A stretch of DNA of 64,000 bases, taken from Sarocladium kiliense. Taxonomy: Eukaryota > Ascomycota > Sordariomycetes > Hypocreales > Sarocladiaceae. The notes beneath the pieces were generated by a model. That model worked only from the letters and a program-made list of their open reading frames with translations. It was not told the origin of the DNA and made no database searches. The DNA is taken from contig JAUZTG010000039.1 of assembly GCA_030734395.1 (NCBI GenBank), forward strand, positions 310,001-374,000, written 5' to 3'. Below, one piece after another: positions 12,808 to 24,832 of this stretch; the first letter of the stretch is position 1, and each line of letters starts with the position of its first letter. The position numbers and the translations under genes are program-made.

Positions 12808-13450
12808 TCAAGTGTACTGCCAAGCAGCATAGTTCTTTCCGACTTCGTGTATCTGCAATGCTTGGATGGCTAAACATCCAGCTCCGCGAAAGCCTCTTGT
12901 GGAAGCTTTAAGCACTGCTTTGCTACTGATAGGTACTCCGGGCGCGGTCTGACACGCCCAGAGCCCCGTCGCACCATCTTCAGACTCCCATATGAAGATG
13001 CTGATCGGGTTACCAGCATCACAGTGCCCAATCATCTGATAGCCGCTGAAGCCTCCCATCTGCGAGCCAGGAGGGCGCCGGGTCGAGTGGGCAGCAGAAT
13101 ACGTGATAGATCCATCGGGTGAGACAAAGATGAATTGGCCGCCGGGGACGGCAGACTAATGTCATCAGCACTGGTCCATAATTTGAAGGCATTCGACATT
13201 AACTCACAGCAAGCGAAGTCATCTCCTGATTGACCAAGGTGGTGTTGCCTGGCGGGCAGTCACTTGGGTCGAAAAGGTCGCAGTTTGTGCTTGGCCTCAG
13301 GGCGCCGATGATGAACTCTGAGTCGACAGCATTGATCACTTTGCCATCGATCTGCAAGTTGTCGGGCGCATATACCGCAAGGCTGTAGTACACGTCTGCC
13401 GCGGTCACTGCAGCAGCAGCAAAGCTGACCAAGGCAGCAGTGGCTCTCAT
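12808..13450 (-). CDS. secreted IgE-binding-like small protein
   Basis: Two exons: 13450-13208 and 13155-12808, with a 52-nt intron (donor GTGAGT, acceptor TTAG), giving 196 aa. The ATG at 13450 starts a clear signal peptide (MRATAALVSFAAAAVTA). The open frame further upstream lacks an ATG. The pattern SLAVYAPDNLQIDGKVINA, then CPPGNTT, then VPGGQFIFVSPDG and a C-terminal AAWQYT matches a fungal secreted family often annotated as IgE-binding protein or cell wall protein. Four cysteines are likely to be disulfide-paired in the secreted form. Biochemical role is unknown. It lies between two other secreted-protein genes on the same strand, but spacing does not suggest co-transcription. Confidence 0.78.
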
Positions 13451-14071
13451 GACGTGGGTTTGAGGTGTGAAGATTGCTCTCTGACAAGGTTGACGGTGAT
13501 GAGGTGCAGACACGAAGGCATCCAGACTCAGATAAACGTTGGGGGCATTCCATATTTAAATTTGAGGATGTCGTAATACAACGTTTTTGTGAAGCAGGCG
13601 GGCGTCGCGTGCACTTGCCGGTTCACTCTGGTCTCGTGATCTAAGCGACGACATCTCGCCTACTCTTGCATTATCCTGCCAAGACTCTTTTTCTCCTTCT
13701 ACTTGCCAGAGTTTTTGTTCGTTCTCCGCCGGTCGATGGCATTTCGCAGCCCATGGCACCGGAGTTGTCCCCTCGTTTCACACTGCCAGCTCAACAGCGA
13801 CCTGATCGTCGTGTCACCTTCCACTGAGTAATATGTTGCAGAACAGGGAGACAGTCATGCAAAATCGTCGCCGACCATCTGCAGTGTTCTCTGTCACCCC
13901 TTGTTGCACTTCACAGAGACAAATACGCCCGGAACTGGCGCATACGGCGCACACATCCGATGTATGTATGCTTTTTGTATTCTTCTTCCTCTACGGTAAT
14001 TTCCGCATCGTGCCACCGTACACAACAAGACAATGCTACTCATACAATTCGAAGGTTGTCCAGCTCCATCA
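13451..14071. other. intergenic
   Basis: Upstream flank of the IgE-binding-like gene, with an AT-rich ATTTAAATTT element near 13553-13562 about 100 bp from its ATG. The rest is the 3' flank of the NLP gene. No other gene was seen. Confidence 0.5.
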
Positions 14072-14894
14072 CTATTCGTCCAAGTACGGGTCAAATCCTG
14101 GCACGGAGCTCCCCGCAGCTTCCTTCAACGAGTTACCAAACCGATCGTCGGGAAGCTTAGGAGTCGCTGCCCCGTTGTATGTAGCGATAAGTTTCGACCT
14201 CAAGTCATTCGACGGCCAGTTATTCCATCCGACCAAGGGACTTCTGAACCATACGCCGAGAGGATTCTCGATATGAAGCTGGTCATCGTCGTTCGCATGA
14301 CGGAAGCAATGCGTGCCCCAGCCATCTTTATGGTAGACCAGCAGCGGATGGTCGCCCTGGATCGGGAAGGTGTTCTTCGCATTCTTGTAGTCACCGTGGC
14401 ATGATGGAGCGACACGGATAATCGAATTGCCCTTGACGAAGACGATGATATTTTCCCAGTCGTGACGATGGCCTCCAAGAAAGCTTCCCCCGATGGCCTG
14501 GTCTTTCTCGAAATAATATTCATACCTTTACTGGTCAGTCTGAATGAAAGAGCGGTCGACTAGGGACGACTAACATGATGGCACAGTATCCGTTGTTGCA
14601 GCGCTTGCGCGAATACGCATTGCTGTTGTCAAGCTGGGCTTGGCTACGACACTCGCCCTCTACTCTCTTCGTCGCCTTTTTTCCCGGGTTTGTGTTTCCG
14701 TCTGGATCTATCGCAGCCGTGTTGTAACAACCGTCCGAATCATAATCGAGACCAGGCTGAAATTTGAGCTCCTGTTCATCTGCACTCTGCGGTAGAGGCG
14801 TAATGATATCGCGCTTAGTGATTGATCCCGGCGAAAGGGCTCCAACAGACGCAACAATGCCGAAGAAGGCCGCAATGAGTGTGGGTTTTTGCAT
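14072..14894 (-). CDS. necrosis- and ethylene-inducing-like protein (NPP1/NLP family), secreted
   Basis: Two exons: 14894-14575 and 14525-14072, with a 49-nt intron (donor GTTAGT, acceptor AAAG), giving 257 aa. The ATG at 14894 is followed by a signal peptide of about 20 residues. The family signature GHRHDWE is intact in the second exon. The N-terminal half carries two cysteine pairs (in DGCYN, GECRS, KRC and GYC), as in NLPs with two disulfides rather than one. Members are small secreted proteins. Many act on eudicot plant membranes and others are non-cytolytic, and sequence alone does not say which type this is. Start, stop, splice sites and signature all look intact. A TATA-like box lies about 115 bp upstream. 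Confidence 0.88.
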
Positions 14895-15010
14895 AACGAA
14901 TGACGGGCTTCGGAGAAGCAGCAACGACAACAATAATCGGTAAAGACTGGATACGTACAAGATCAACGAACCTCTCTGGGCCAGACTATCGCCACCCGGA
15001 CAGGCGACAG

Positions 15011-15018
15011 CCTTTATA
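15011..15018 (-). promoter_or_regulatory. TATA-like box upstream of the NLP gene
   Basis: TATAAAGG on the minus strand, about 117 bp before the ATG at 14894. The position fits a transcription start some 30 bp downstream and a 5' leader of about 85 nt. Inferred from motif and distance only. Confidence 0.45.
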
Positions 15019-16779
15019 CAAAAATGACAAAGGCATACTCCTCAGTCGTCGGGGCCCCCATGAGGCCGTTCAGGGTCGCATCGAACGCAGCGCATGAGAT
15101 CGCTCGGTCATTGGGTATGGACAGATGATCAGCGCGATCCGCTCCAACCAACCAGAACAGAGCGTTGAGGTCGACCTCCCTAAATAAGAAGCTGGATCGA
15201 GAATAGGCCAGCCACAGCCGGCGGTCAGGGGCGCGACGTGCCATCGCCTGTTCAGAAACCCTGTAGCACCTGTGATAGGAGACAAAGCCCTGCCGACCTT
15301 CCGATCAGTACCTGACCCGAGGCTCACGAGCGTCTGCCTGACAAGGACGGTGGTTATAATGATCAGCCGCGAACCATCGAGTCAAGTGCCCGAGGTCATG
15401 GAAGCGAGTCAACTCGACAGCTCGCGCCTACTATTCGGTGTCCAGATGGTTGTCACTACCCTCTTCGCCATGATATGGTGGAAATGAGAGTTGAAGCAGG
15501 AAATTAGCACGTATCATTCAGAAGCCGAAGCAAGGGTGTTGATGGCAGACAGGGGTCCAGGATGCGGGGCCAAGTAAGGAGACTTGGAGCCGGCACCTTT
15601 CAATTGCTGGCTCTTCACATTCGACGTGGTTGTGACTTGGCTTCTGATTGGGCATTCTGTAGTAGGTGAAGTCTGTGGTTTAGGGGCCCCCATATGAAAG
15701 ACAGGAGTGTCATGTGGATATCTCAAGTGAGCTTCGAAGCCACGGACTCTAGTCTTGCGAGTGCGTTCTCGACCCAGCTCATGACAGGACCGGAGGCAAT
15801 TATTATTTGATGTGTAGATGAACGTCTTCCACGCCGCTGCTGATGTATTGCGGATTCTTTTCCCGCAAGAACCCATCATACAATGCTGGACCACATAGAC
15901 AGTTACATAAACAGGCGGTTATCTGAAAGAACGTTGTTTATATTATGTTGACTACCGATGCTACCCACTGGGAAAATGTCACGGTAGAAGCCCCAAGAAG
16001 GCTCCAGGGTATGGGCATTAGCACAGTCAAGGTACTTCACAAGGGAAAGTCTGGTAGACTATACGTAGGTTGTGATGAAAACCTAAACCAATGCTTGTAA
16101 TACGCACCTTTGCAATGGAGAAGCTTCCATACATGTTATGCCGTAGGTAATAGGCCGAGAGCGTGCTTCACCGTCAAGACGACAAGTTCGCTTCCCAACG
16201 GCCGGATTGCGTGATCGGAGCGGTATGCAAAGCTCCCCACTGTCTGGCCTCAGATGTACTTCGACTTGCACTAAAGTTGGCGGGATCTTCAGGTACCCGC
16301 CACCAAAGCACAGGCTTGAGCTCGAGATTCCAGCTTCTCACAGCTGCGTCAACCTCAAGAGCCTCGAGCTGTCTTCCATCCCTCCTCCACGAAACATCTT
16401 CGCATCACATTGTCGTCCGCTCACTGTGACATATTGGCGCTCTGACCGCCAATATCGCTGCTTGTGCTACACACCAGGCGCTCGATCCTGCTGTGCGGCG
16501 TCGCCGGCGGACAAGCCGCCTTCGGAGGCAGGCCAGCTTCACAGCTCGCGTGCCACAACGGTCACCGACTCTCCAGCGTCAACGGCAGGCCGTGTCGCAC
16601 AAAGCTGAGACATCACGACTCTCTCAGTGACGACTTCTCTCCTCAGTATCACGAGCTATAAACCCCGAGTCATTGCCCCGATTTCGATCAGCACCCTACT
16701 ATGAGCAAACCCGAAACTGTGCCCATTTGACAAGCTTCCTCCTCCGAACATCGCCCTCGCCGGGCTCACCCTACCCACG
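15019..16779. other. intergenic between divergent NLP and DUG2 genes
   Basis: About 1.7 kb. A 126-codon minus-strand frame near 15514-15894 has no signal peptide, domain or splice context. The last 400 bp before 16780 are CT-rich on the plus strand, typical of a fungal promoter. Confidence 0.5.
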
Positions 16780-19514
16780 ATGCTCGCCTCAACATCCTCG
16801 CTTTCCATCTCTTCCCCTGTCCTCAGTCCCATCGACCGACCCGAGCGTCCAGCTGAGCAACCGGAGCTTGTCCACAGCCTCAAACATGACAGCACGATCC
16901 TCGCCCTCATCGTGAGCGACCACCATGGCTGCATCTTTGCTGGCACACAAGACGGAGAAATTGTCGCATGGTCGCTTGCCACCTTCCAGCAAGTGCACAA
17001 GGTCCAAGCGCACAAGCGCAGTGTCCTCTCGCTCTTCCTCAGCCCGGACGCCTCTCTGCTGTTCTCGAGCGCAGGCGACCCAATCATCAGCGTGTGGTTT
17101 CCGAAGACATTGCATCGGATATACGAAATCTATAGTACACACGACGTCGGCGACATCTTCTGCACGGCATACAGCGCGCAGCATGATACTCTCTACATCG
17201 GTGCCCAGAATGCGACGATTCAGTGGGTGGCCTTGAATGACTCAAGCGTCAAGGTGGCTCCTGGGTCGCTGAAACACCCTGATCGGAGGAACCACCGATT
17301 CTTCGATTCGAAGGCTGTTGGTGGCGCGAGTACTCCAAGAAGAAACGACGATCGATGGGCACTCATTCCAAAGGCCCTCAACGTACTCGAGGTGAATGAT
17401 GAGGCGCTGCGGAACTTTGCCCACAATGGTTACGTGTACTGCATGTTGATGGCAAAGGGGCCGACCGTGGAGGTCAATGCCGAAGACGATGTGCTCATCT
17501 CGGGAGGTGGCGATGGCACAATCAAGCTCTGGAATCTTCAGCCCACAACTGGCGAGGAGGGTGCAGAGACAAAAGACCACATCCAGGAGATCATGACACT
17601 TGGGCAGGATGATGCCGAATCTGTTTTGTCCTTGGCAATCGATGGTTCGTTCTTGTACGCTGGCAAACTTGATGGCGTGGTTGAGCTTTGGGACCTCGAT
17701 ACGGCACAGAAGCTACGGGTCATTAGAGCACATGACCGTAATATCGAATCTTTGCAGATGGGCTGGGGTTATCTCTGGGTTGCCTCTTCGGACGGCTGGG
17801 TCAGCGTAAGTGACAAGGGCAGCTTGTGTTGGCTTTGAACTGACGAGAGCAACAGAAATACAGCACCACACACTACGGCAAGTACAAACAGTCAGCCCCG
17901 GCCAATGCCAGCGCAGGGTCACAGTGCCTCATCAAGTGGCAAGCGCATCAGGGAAAGATTTTGGCATCGGCAATCACTACGTACAAAGGCCAGCAGTACT
18001 ACATCACAGGCGCAAACGACGACGACATTTCCATATGGTCGATGCAGGACTGTTCACCGCCCAAGTCATCAGCTGCCCAGGAAAGTGAAGACGTTCTACT
18101 CGGCGCTCTGAAGGATTTCGTTGCCTACAAAACCGTCTCATCCCGTCCCGAGTTTGCAGAAGATTGCCGCAAAGGCGCCACTTTCCTCGGCTCACTATTC
18201 AAGCGACTTGGCGGTCATGTCGAGATGCTCAGCACGAGCACATCACACAATCCTGTCGTCTATGCTCGCTTCTCCGGCAAGAAAGATCAGGCAGCAGCTG
18301 GTGCAGAAAAGCGGAAGCGGATTCTATTCTACGGACACTACGATGTTGTGGCTGCAGATAATAAGAAAGGCACCTGGTCGAGCGACCCGTTCACAGTAAA
18401 GGGAACTAATGGCTTCCTCTACGGACGTGGCGTGACCGACAACAAGGGTCCAATCTTGGCCGCGTTGTATGCTGTAACGGACTTGATCCGGGCGCAGCGT
18501 CTCGAGAACGATGTCATCTTCCTCATCGAGGGCGAGGAGGAGTTTGGCTCGCGCGGCTTTAAGGACGCGGTGCGCAGCAACAAGCAGCTCATTGGTGACG
18601 TTGACTACATTCTCTTGGCCAACAGTTACTGGCTGGATGACGAAACTCCTTGCCTCACATATGGTCTGCGAGGTGTCCTGCATGCCACCGTCACCGTCGA
18701 TTCCACACGCCCCGATACCCACTCCGGTGTTGACGGTGCGCATCTTATGAACGAGCCTCTGTCCGACCTCACGATGGTGCTCTCCAAGCTCAAGGGTCCG
18801 GGCAACCGTGTCCAGATCCCAGGCTTCTATGACGGCATCCCAGCTGTCACACCCGGCGAAGAAGCACGCTATGACGCCATCGCCTCGATACTCTTACGCC
18901 GTCAGGACGCAGAACAGCGAGGCCCGTCCTCTGCCTCGCAGCTCAAACAATCTCTCATGGCACGTTGGCGGGAGCCCAACCTCACAATTCACAGGTACCG
19001 GGTTTCTGGACCGGAAGGTAGCCTCATCAGCAGCGAAGCGAGTGCACATATCAGCTTCCGTCTCGTTCCTGGCCAGGAGGTTGGTGAAGTTGCCCGCGCA
19101 TTGGAGGAATACCTTGCCAGCGGATTCGAGGCACTAGATTCACAGAACCACCTGTCCGTGAGGATCGACAACGTTGCAGAGCCATGGCTGGGAGACCCAG
19201 CAAATGAAATCTTCCGCACCCTTGAAGGTGCAGTTGTTGAGGCTTGGGCGGACAGCTTCGACACCAGTGACAAGCAGGACGGATCTAAGGACGAAGGGAA
19301 GGTGGCTAGCGGCAAGCCACGGCACCCTCTGTACATCCGCGAGGGAGGATCTATTCCTGCCATTCGGTTCCTGGAGAAAGAATTCGGTGCACCAGCGGCT
19401 CATCTGCCCTGTGGACAGGCGAGCGATGCAGCACATCTGGACAACGAGCGGATGAGGATGGTGAATCTCTTCAAGGCGCGAGAGATTTTTGGAAAGGTGT
19501 TTGAGAGGTTGTAG
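16780..19514 (+). CDS. DUG2: Dug2-type glutathione-degradation peptidase (WD40 + M20)
   Basis: Two exons: 16780-17805 and 17856-19514, with a 50-nt intron (GTAAGT ... ACAG), giving 894 aa, close to yeast Dug2p. Residues about 35-410 form a WD40 domain (for example GGGDGTIKLWNL and AGKLDGVVELWDL). Residues about 430-894 form an M20 metallopeptidase domain. Visible metal-site elements are GHYDVV (His near 503), GRGVTDNKGP (Asp near 537), IEGEEEFGS and a final SDAAHLDNERM. In yeast, Dug2 pairs with the amidotransferase-like Dug3 to cleave glutathione, and Dug1 then splits Cys-Gly. By homology this protein should act in the cytosol in glutathione turnover. The intron falls inside the last WD repeat. 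The gene ends 118 bp from the convergent methyltransferase-like gene. Confidence 0.92.
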
Positions 19515-19632
19515 ATAAAGTCGACCAAAAGTGGGGTTATTGGGAGGGTAAGGGGGGATTTAGACGACCTGGACTCTCTTTAATGTATGGCGAAAGGGAT
19601 AGACAAGTAAAGAGAAATGAGATATCATGTGT

Positions 19633-21046
19633 CTATGATGACAGTTGAGCGACCCAGAACTGTGCCAGGTACGCGCTCTTGGTCAACTGAAGATCATCAA
19701 AGCTATATACAGCCTCCATGCCCCTGACCGTCTTCTTTCCCTCAAAAGTCGGCACACCACACTTCTCACCCTCTGTCTCCAGAAACTCAAACCCCAACAC
19801 CTCACTAATCGTCACAATCTCCTCTAACGATAACTGCACAAACGGAGCAGTGCCATAAAGCAGTGGACCGAGGTTAATCCAGTACCCTCCCGGTTTCAGC
19901 ACCCGCTTGATCGTCTCAAGGTAACCCATAAGATTCCGCGCCGTGTCGATGAAGAAATAGGTGAGCACCACGTCGTACGTATCTTTATGCTCCGTGAAGA
20001 CGGATGTAAAGTCTCCTTCGGTGAGGAGAATTGAGGACGGGCGGATGCTCGTGTCGGGGAAGGAGAGTTGGCGGGTTTGAGAGGAGGGACGGAGGTGGTG
20101 GGAGAAGCTGTCGAGGAAGGGGTGGAAGGCCGTTGAGCTGGAGGTCGTGATGGATGGGGAGGAGGTGAGGAAGCGGTAGAGGAGGTTCATGTACATGGAC
20201 CATTCGTTTGTGGTGACCTCGAAACCCTTCAGACCCGCAATCTCATGGCCCAGTCTTCCCAAACCTGCTCCAGGAAGAAGAACCTTAAGCCCGTCGTTAA
20301 TTCTCTCAGGAAACAGCTCTTCCAGGGTCCCAAGCAAGCACGTAAAAGTGCTGTCCCTCTCCCTCGCTCCAGAAGTGGTCCAGTCTCGGACTACATGCTT
20401 CAACGCCTGGGAAACAGACGTCTTCTCCCCTTTCCCACCTTTGTCTTCGACGGATTTGATGTGCTCGTCAAGCTCCTGGCGAGGAATGCCGTAGAATTCC
20501 AAGCCGGCGGCCACGATTTGGTTACAGATGGCCTGGTTGGTGGAGAGGTGGTGCTGGAGGTCGAGGAAGCGGGAGGAGTAGTGAAGGTTGTGTTCGAGGA
20601 GCTGGAAGTGTTAGTTAGAGAAACTGGGAGATTTTAGATAAGATCGTTAGTCTTACCTTCTTTTGGGACTTTGTGACTTTCTTGTATAAACCCTTGAGAC
20701 GTTCAATCTCCTCGTTCTGTCGGGCGTAATATCGTGAAAACCCATGTAGAGCATCAAGCAATCGATGTCTTGGATGATTATTATTCCATTTCCCATTTGA
20801 CTTGCTCAACTGTTTCAGAAGCCTCTCCTTCTCCTCAACATGCCTCTGCGATAGCTCAAACCCGTTTTCCAGGTCATTGTCTTGGTCATCTTCAGATTCG
20901 AGAGTAGGTTGTAAGAAGGTGAGAATGGTCTCGTGGACTTCTGTAAGAAGTGTTGAGGCGAGATCTGGTGATGAAGGGTCGGCCACGGTGATGGATGGGA
21001 GGATGGCGAGGAAGATCAGAGAGGAGGAGAGGTGAGAGAGGAGCAT
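19633..21046 (-). CDS. N2227-family methyltransferase (carnosine N-methyltransferase-like)
   Basis: Two exons: 21046-20657 and 20601-19633, with a 55-nt intron (GTAAGA ... TCCAG), giving 452 aa. The SAM-binding signature LLPGAGLGRLGHEIA is clear, followed by a YDVVLTYFFIDTARN block and LKPGGYWINLGPLLYG. All are typical of the N2227 family that includes animal carnosine N-methyltransferase (CARNMT1) and yeast YNL092W. The fungal substrate is not established. The first 22 residues (MLLSHLSSSLIFLAILPSIT) look like a secretion signal, which is unexpected for a SAM enzyme. The true start could be a later ATG, or the protein may be sent to the ER. Residues 45-125 are charged and probably helical. 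Confidence 0.85.
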
Positions 21047-21963
21047 TTTGGGGGATCAGGGAGGTTGGGAGTGAAGAGGAGAAAAGTGAGCCGTGTGAGG
21101 CTGGCTTGATGTAACGCAATGATTCAGTTCAAGTTGATCACCCCGGATTACCCTGTTCCTCTGCCACACCGCGATGTCGATCAGGTACAGAACAGCGTCA
21201 CAAGAGTCAGCCACCACGCTTAGATGATTCCATCTGAATTCTTTTAAACTCTAATTCTGTTTCTCTGCAACTCCAAGATCGTGTCCGACTTTTTATCTCT
21301 ATCCACAGCATCTCTCCCAGTGTTCTTTTGCTTGCATCCATCCCTGCAATGACCAAAGTACCCTCCGCACGCAACCCACACCAAGCAGGTACAAGAACCC
21401 TGATGGCCCTTCCATCACTCACGCCTCATCGCATCCATTTCGCCAAGTTTCCCTCATCCGTCCCACGATCACCAAAACAGCGGACCCTCCATTACCTTAC
21501 TCTAATTCCCTCCCGCTCTCCACATCCTGGCACCTTGTTTTCCTGCAAGGCTGCTAACGCACTACCTTGCCTTAGCCCCAAGCAACCAGTAGCCTGGCTC
21601 AATGCTTGGCCAGCGCGCACCTGGAAGTGCACCTTGATGGACTGTTGCCACACCTGTTTGCGCCTGTCGGTGATGGGACCTGTGAGTTGATCATGGGAGG
21701 GCGTCCAATGGGAGTTCGGCCGAACAAGGATTCTTGATGGATGCTGGAGGTGAGCTGTTGAGCCTGCAGCAAGCCTGCGGCTATGACAGAGACGAACGGT
21801 CCGAAGCCAAGTTTTGCGGCTTGATATATAACCATCCGCAGCTTCCTCCCAGCTGCTTTTCCATTTCTTCATCTTCAACCTGCCAAAGCTTTCTCGTTCA
21901 AGATACATCGGACTCACCTTCGCTTCACCTGCTCAACACGCTCGTTAAAGCACCACTGCAGCC
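21047..21963. other. divergent promoter region
   Basis: Shared upstream region of the N2227-type gene (minus) and the His-rich GPI protein (plus). The last 130 bp before 21964 are CT-rich. No additional coding evidence was seen. Confidence 0.5.
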
Positions 21964-22612
21964 ATGAAGACCTCAACCCTCGCCGCCCTTGCCGCCATGG
22001 CCTTCCTCCCTCTCTCCCTCGCTCAAGACGACCCCGGTCCGTCTCCCAGTGAGAGCATCGGCTGCGAGCCTCACGGCGACCACTGGCACTGCGAGGGCCC
22101 TCGCGAGACCGCTTCTGCCGCCGGAGACGACGAGTCCTCCTCTGTCGATCCTGGCCCGTCTCCTACAGCTTCCATCGGCTGTGAGCCCCATGGTGATCAC
22201 TGGCACTGCGAGGGTCCTGCGACTACGGGAGCGAGCGCTGCTGCTCCCAGCGGTACTGAGGAGTCTGACCATGATCACGACCATGACGAGGACCACGATC
22301 ATGAGCATGATGATCATGATGATGAGGAGCACGACACCGCTGCGGCCGGTCCTTCCCCCACCGAGTCTGTCGGCTGCGAGCCTCGTAAGTTTCAATTGGT
22401 TCTATCCACCCTCTGTCTCGAGCTATACCTGACTGACCTTCCTAGACGGCGACCACTGGCACTGCGATGGCCCTCGTGAAACCCCTGCCCCCGGTAGCAA
22501 CGACACTGCCGCCACCACCACGACCGAAGATGGCGCTGAGGAGACTGGTGCTGCTGCCGCCATGATGGTTCCTGTCGCCGGTCTTCTGGCCGTCGCGGCG
22601 TTTGTGCTGTAG
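21964..22612 (+). CDS. His-rich GPI-anchored protein with three GCEPHGDHWHC repeats
   Basis: Two exons: 21964-22384 and 22446-22612, with a 61-nt intron (GTAAGT ... CCTAG), giving 195 aa. A signal peptide (residues 1-20, ending SLAQ) and a C-terminal hydrophobic tail after a small-residue GAAAA stretch indicate a GPI-anchored cell-surface protein. Between them are three near-identical modules, each with GPSP, then GCEPHGDHWHC, then E/D-GP. Modules 2 and 3 are joined by a linker of about 22 residues made almost only of His, Asp and Glu. The intron splits the third module between Pro and His. Two Cys and three His per module plus the His/Asp linker strongly suggest metal (zinc or copper) binding, or pH sensing, at the cell wall. 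This is inference: I recognise the motif type but know of no function. No zinc transporter gene lies nearby. Confidence 0.85.
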
Positions 22613-24832
22613 ACTAGAGGATGGCTTTGCATAATGGGTAATGAGGGATATCACATGGCATTTGGGATTCGGCTTATAGACTACTTCTTCAATTCTTTCA
22701 CATCTGCATTACTGTAAGAATATTCAAGTGCAGGGATTAAAACATTCTGCTTCTTTTTCATGATTCGTTTCCACAATGACAAGCGCGTGAACCACATGTT
22801 GACTTACACGATTAAGCTTCTTTCTAAGCATCACCTCCAGACAGCCAAAAGAATACCTCTACTAAGAAAAAGTCCAAATAAGCGCAACATAAACTCCAAT
22901 CCATAACGGCTGATCTCAAATTTTGCGGCGAGGGGTCCTCTGTTCCTTGTTCCCTGGGCGAGCACGTTTTTTGGCGCATGGCAAACCATCAAGGCCCTCG
23001 CGCGGTTGGTGAAAGGTGGAGACGGACGGATTGGGGTATGCATGGCTGTGCGAACATCCGATCTAGGGTTGAAGTAGTCGTAGCAGGGGTGGCGCAGGTC
23101 CGATGGGGTGGGATGATGGGATCTTTGTCACAGTTTGGTCTTAAAAGAGCGAGTTGAACCAGCCTTCATTTGCCTTGAGCGGCTGACTGATGTCATCACG
23201 TTATGGCAACGCCAACTTACTCAGGAACGGTGAAGTTCTATACAAGGTCCAACTCATCGCTTGTGTCGTTGGCCATGCCCCAGTAATGACAAGTTGAGAT
23301 TTGTCCTGTGAGATGTTTTGCTTAACATCAGCCTCTTCCACGGCTGAATAGAAGCAACACAGATGTCGGAGTCACCAGTAGGGCGGAAATCTCTGCCAAA
23401 TTCTCGCCGACTTTTGGGGTGTTACGTATAGATGATTCTAAATATACAGGACTCACAGGGCTACATGTCCTATCAAGACATGAATCAGAAGCTCGACCGT
23501 GACGATGTGGACGGAGAAAGAACGTCCAAGCTGACAGATACGCAGACATCTCCTGGGTGTGGACCTGAATCGACAACGGGAGTTTAGAAAGTGGAGTGGT
23601 AAGTCTGACGTCGATGCATGAACTGCTTAGAAGCGCTTGACTGATATAGATAAATGCTGCTATAGATAAAAGTCTTCGGTGACTCAAACACTTATAGAAC
23701 CTGTGGATTAGCAGGCTTTGTAAATTAAGCAGCGGGCCTGATGATTAAATAAGAAAATGTTTTCCTTGTTCAACATTTTATTATAATTACTACAGCACTT
23801 TCTGAAGGGAGATATCCCTATAAGAGTGATGCCATATCCATAGCCCTCCCGTAAGAACAGGGCGCGGGGCAGTTGTGAAGAAATGAACTCCAACAACCCC
23901 CGCTCCATGTTGACAATGTGCCTTTGACGACAATCTTTTCCAGCCGCCTCCAAGACGATGTTGGCTTGTGAAAATGAAACAGCCTGGAGAAGTTATGGGC
24001 ACGGCTTTGATGTGAACAAGTACCCAAGGGCATCTATCACCCGGCAATCCATCAGTTCAGGACTGGATCGATTTTTGCTGGCAAGGCGCTGCAGCGTGGG
24101 CTGATATTGCATAGTTGAACGTCGACCGCGAAAAGATTGACCATGGCAGTGCCCGGGATCGTAAGTCACAGTCTTTTAATGGTATCACACGAGCCGCAGT
24201 CTCGTGTAGGCAGTTCAAGCGCAGTGACAAGGGTGAGGAAACGTGGGACGAGGTTTGTCGGTATAGGCTGCACCCTCAAGGCTACGAGCCCGAGCGGCTG
24301 GATATGCCGCGTGATCCGACGGGATGGAGGGTCAATGATGATGACGCGTGGCCACCAGAAAGCTAATGATGATATGTCTAGAGTAGCTTGACGATCTTCT
24401 TCTCTCATTATTACAAATAATAGCTTAGCTTTTTCTGACTGCAATACTGTCTATTTGCTGCCAGCTGCGCGAACCAGAGGAATCATATCAAGAATGAGAT
24501 CAAATCAGGAAAGCTATGATCTCTACATGTCGCAGCGAGACCGCTTCCTAAAAAGTTCCGATGCAGACATAGACACCCAACTGCAGTGAAGCACAAGTTA
24601 AACCCACGGACGGATTCCAACTATAGAATTGGCTCAAGCTGATCCCTGCGCTCCGGAAGGTATCACTAATTGAGATCACCGAAAGTTTGTGCGCCCCCCT
24701 TCGATTGATAACAGCTATTTAGATACCTCCAATTGAAATAAGCTGACAGAACGGATTGTCATCCTCAAGCGATAGTGCGCCACAGTGCGAGAGCCTGATG
24801 TGATCCACTAACTACAGCCCTTCGCCAGCACC
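22613..24832. other. 2.2-kb intergenic region
   Basis: Scattered short frames on both strands lack ATG starts, domains or splice support. 23700-23800 is AT-rich. No gene, RNA or mobile element was recognised. Confidence 0.5.

Noticed and set aside
15514..15894. 126-codon minus-strand frame between NLP and DUG2
   Set aside because: No domain, no signal peptide and no codon or splice support; likely chance.
22613..24832. Short frames such as a 119-codon minus-strand frame near 23328-23687
   Set aside because: The start is not ATG and the apparent hydrophobic leader is not followed by a recognisable protein.
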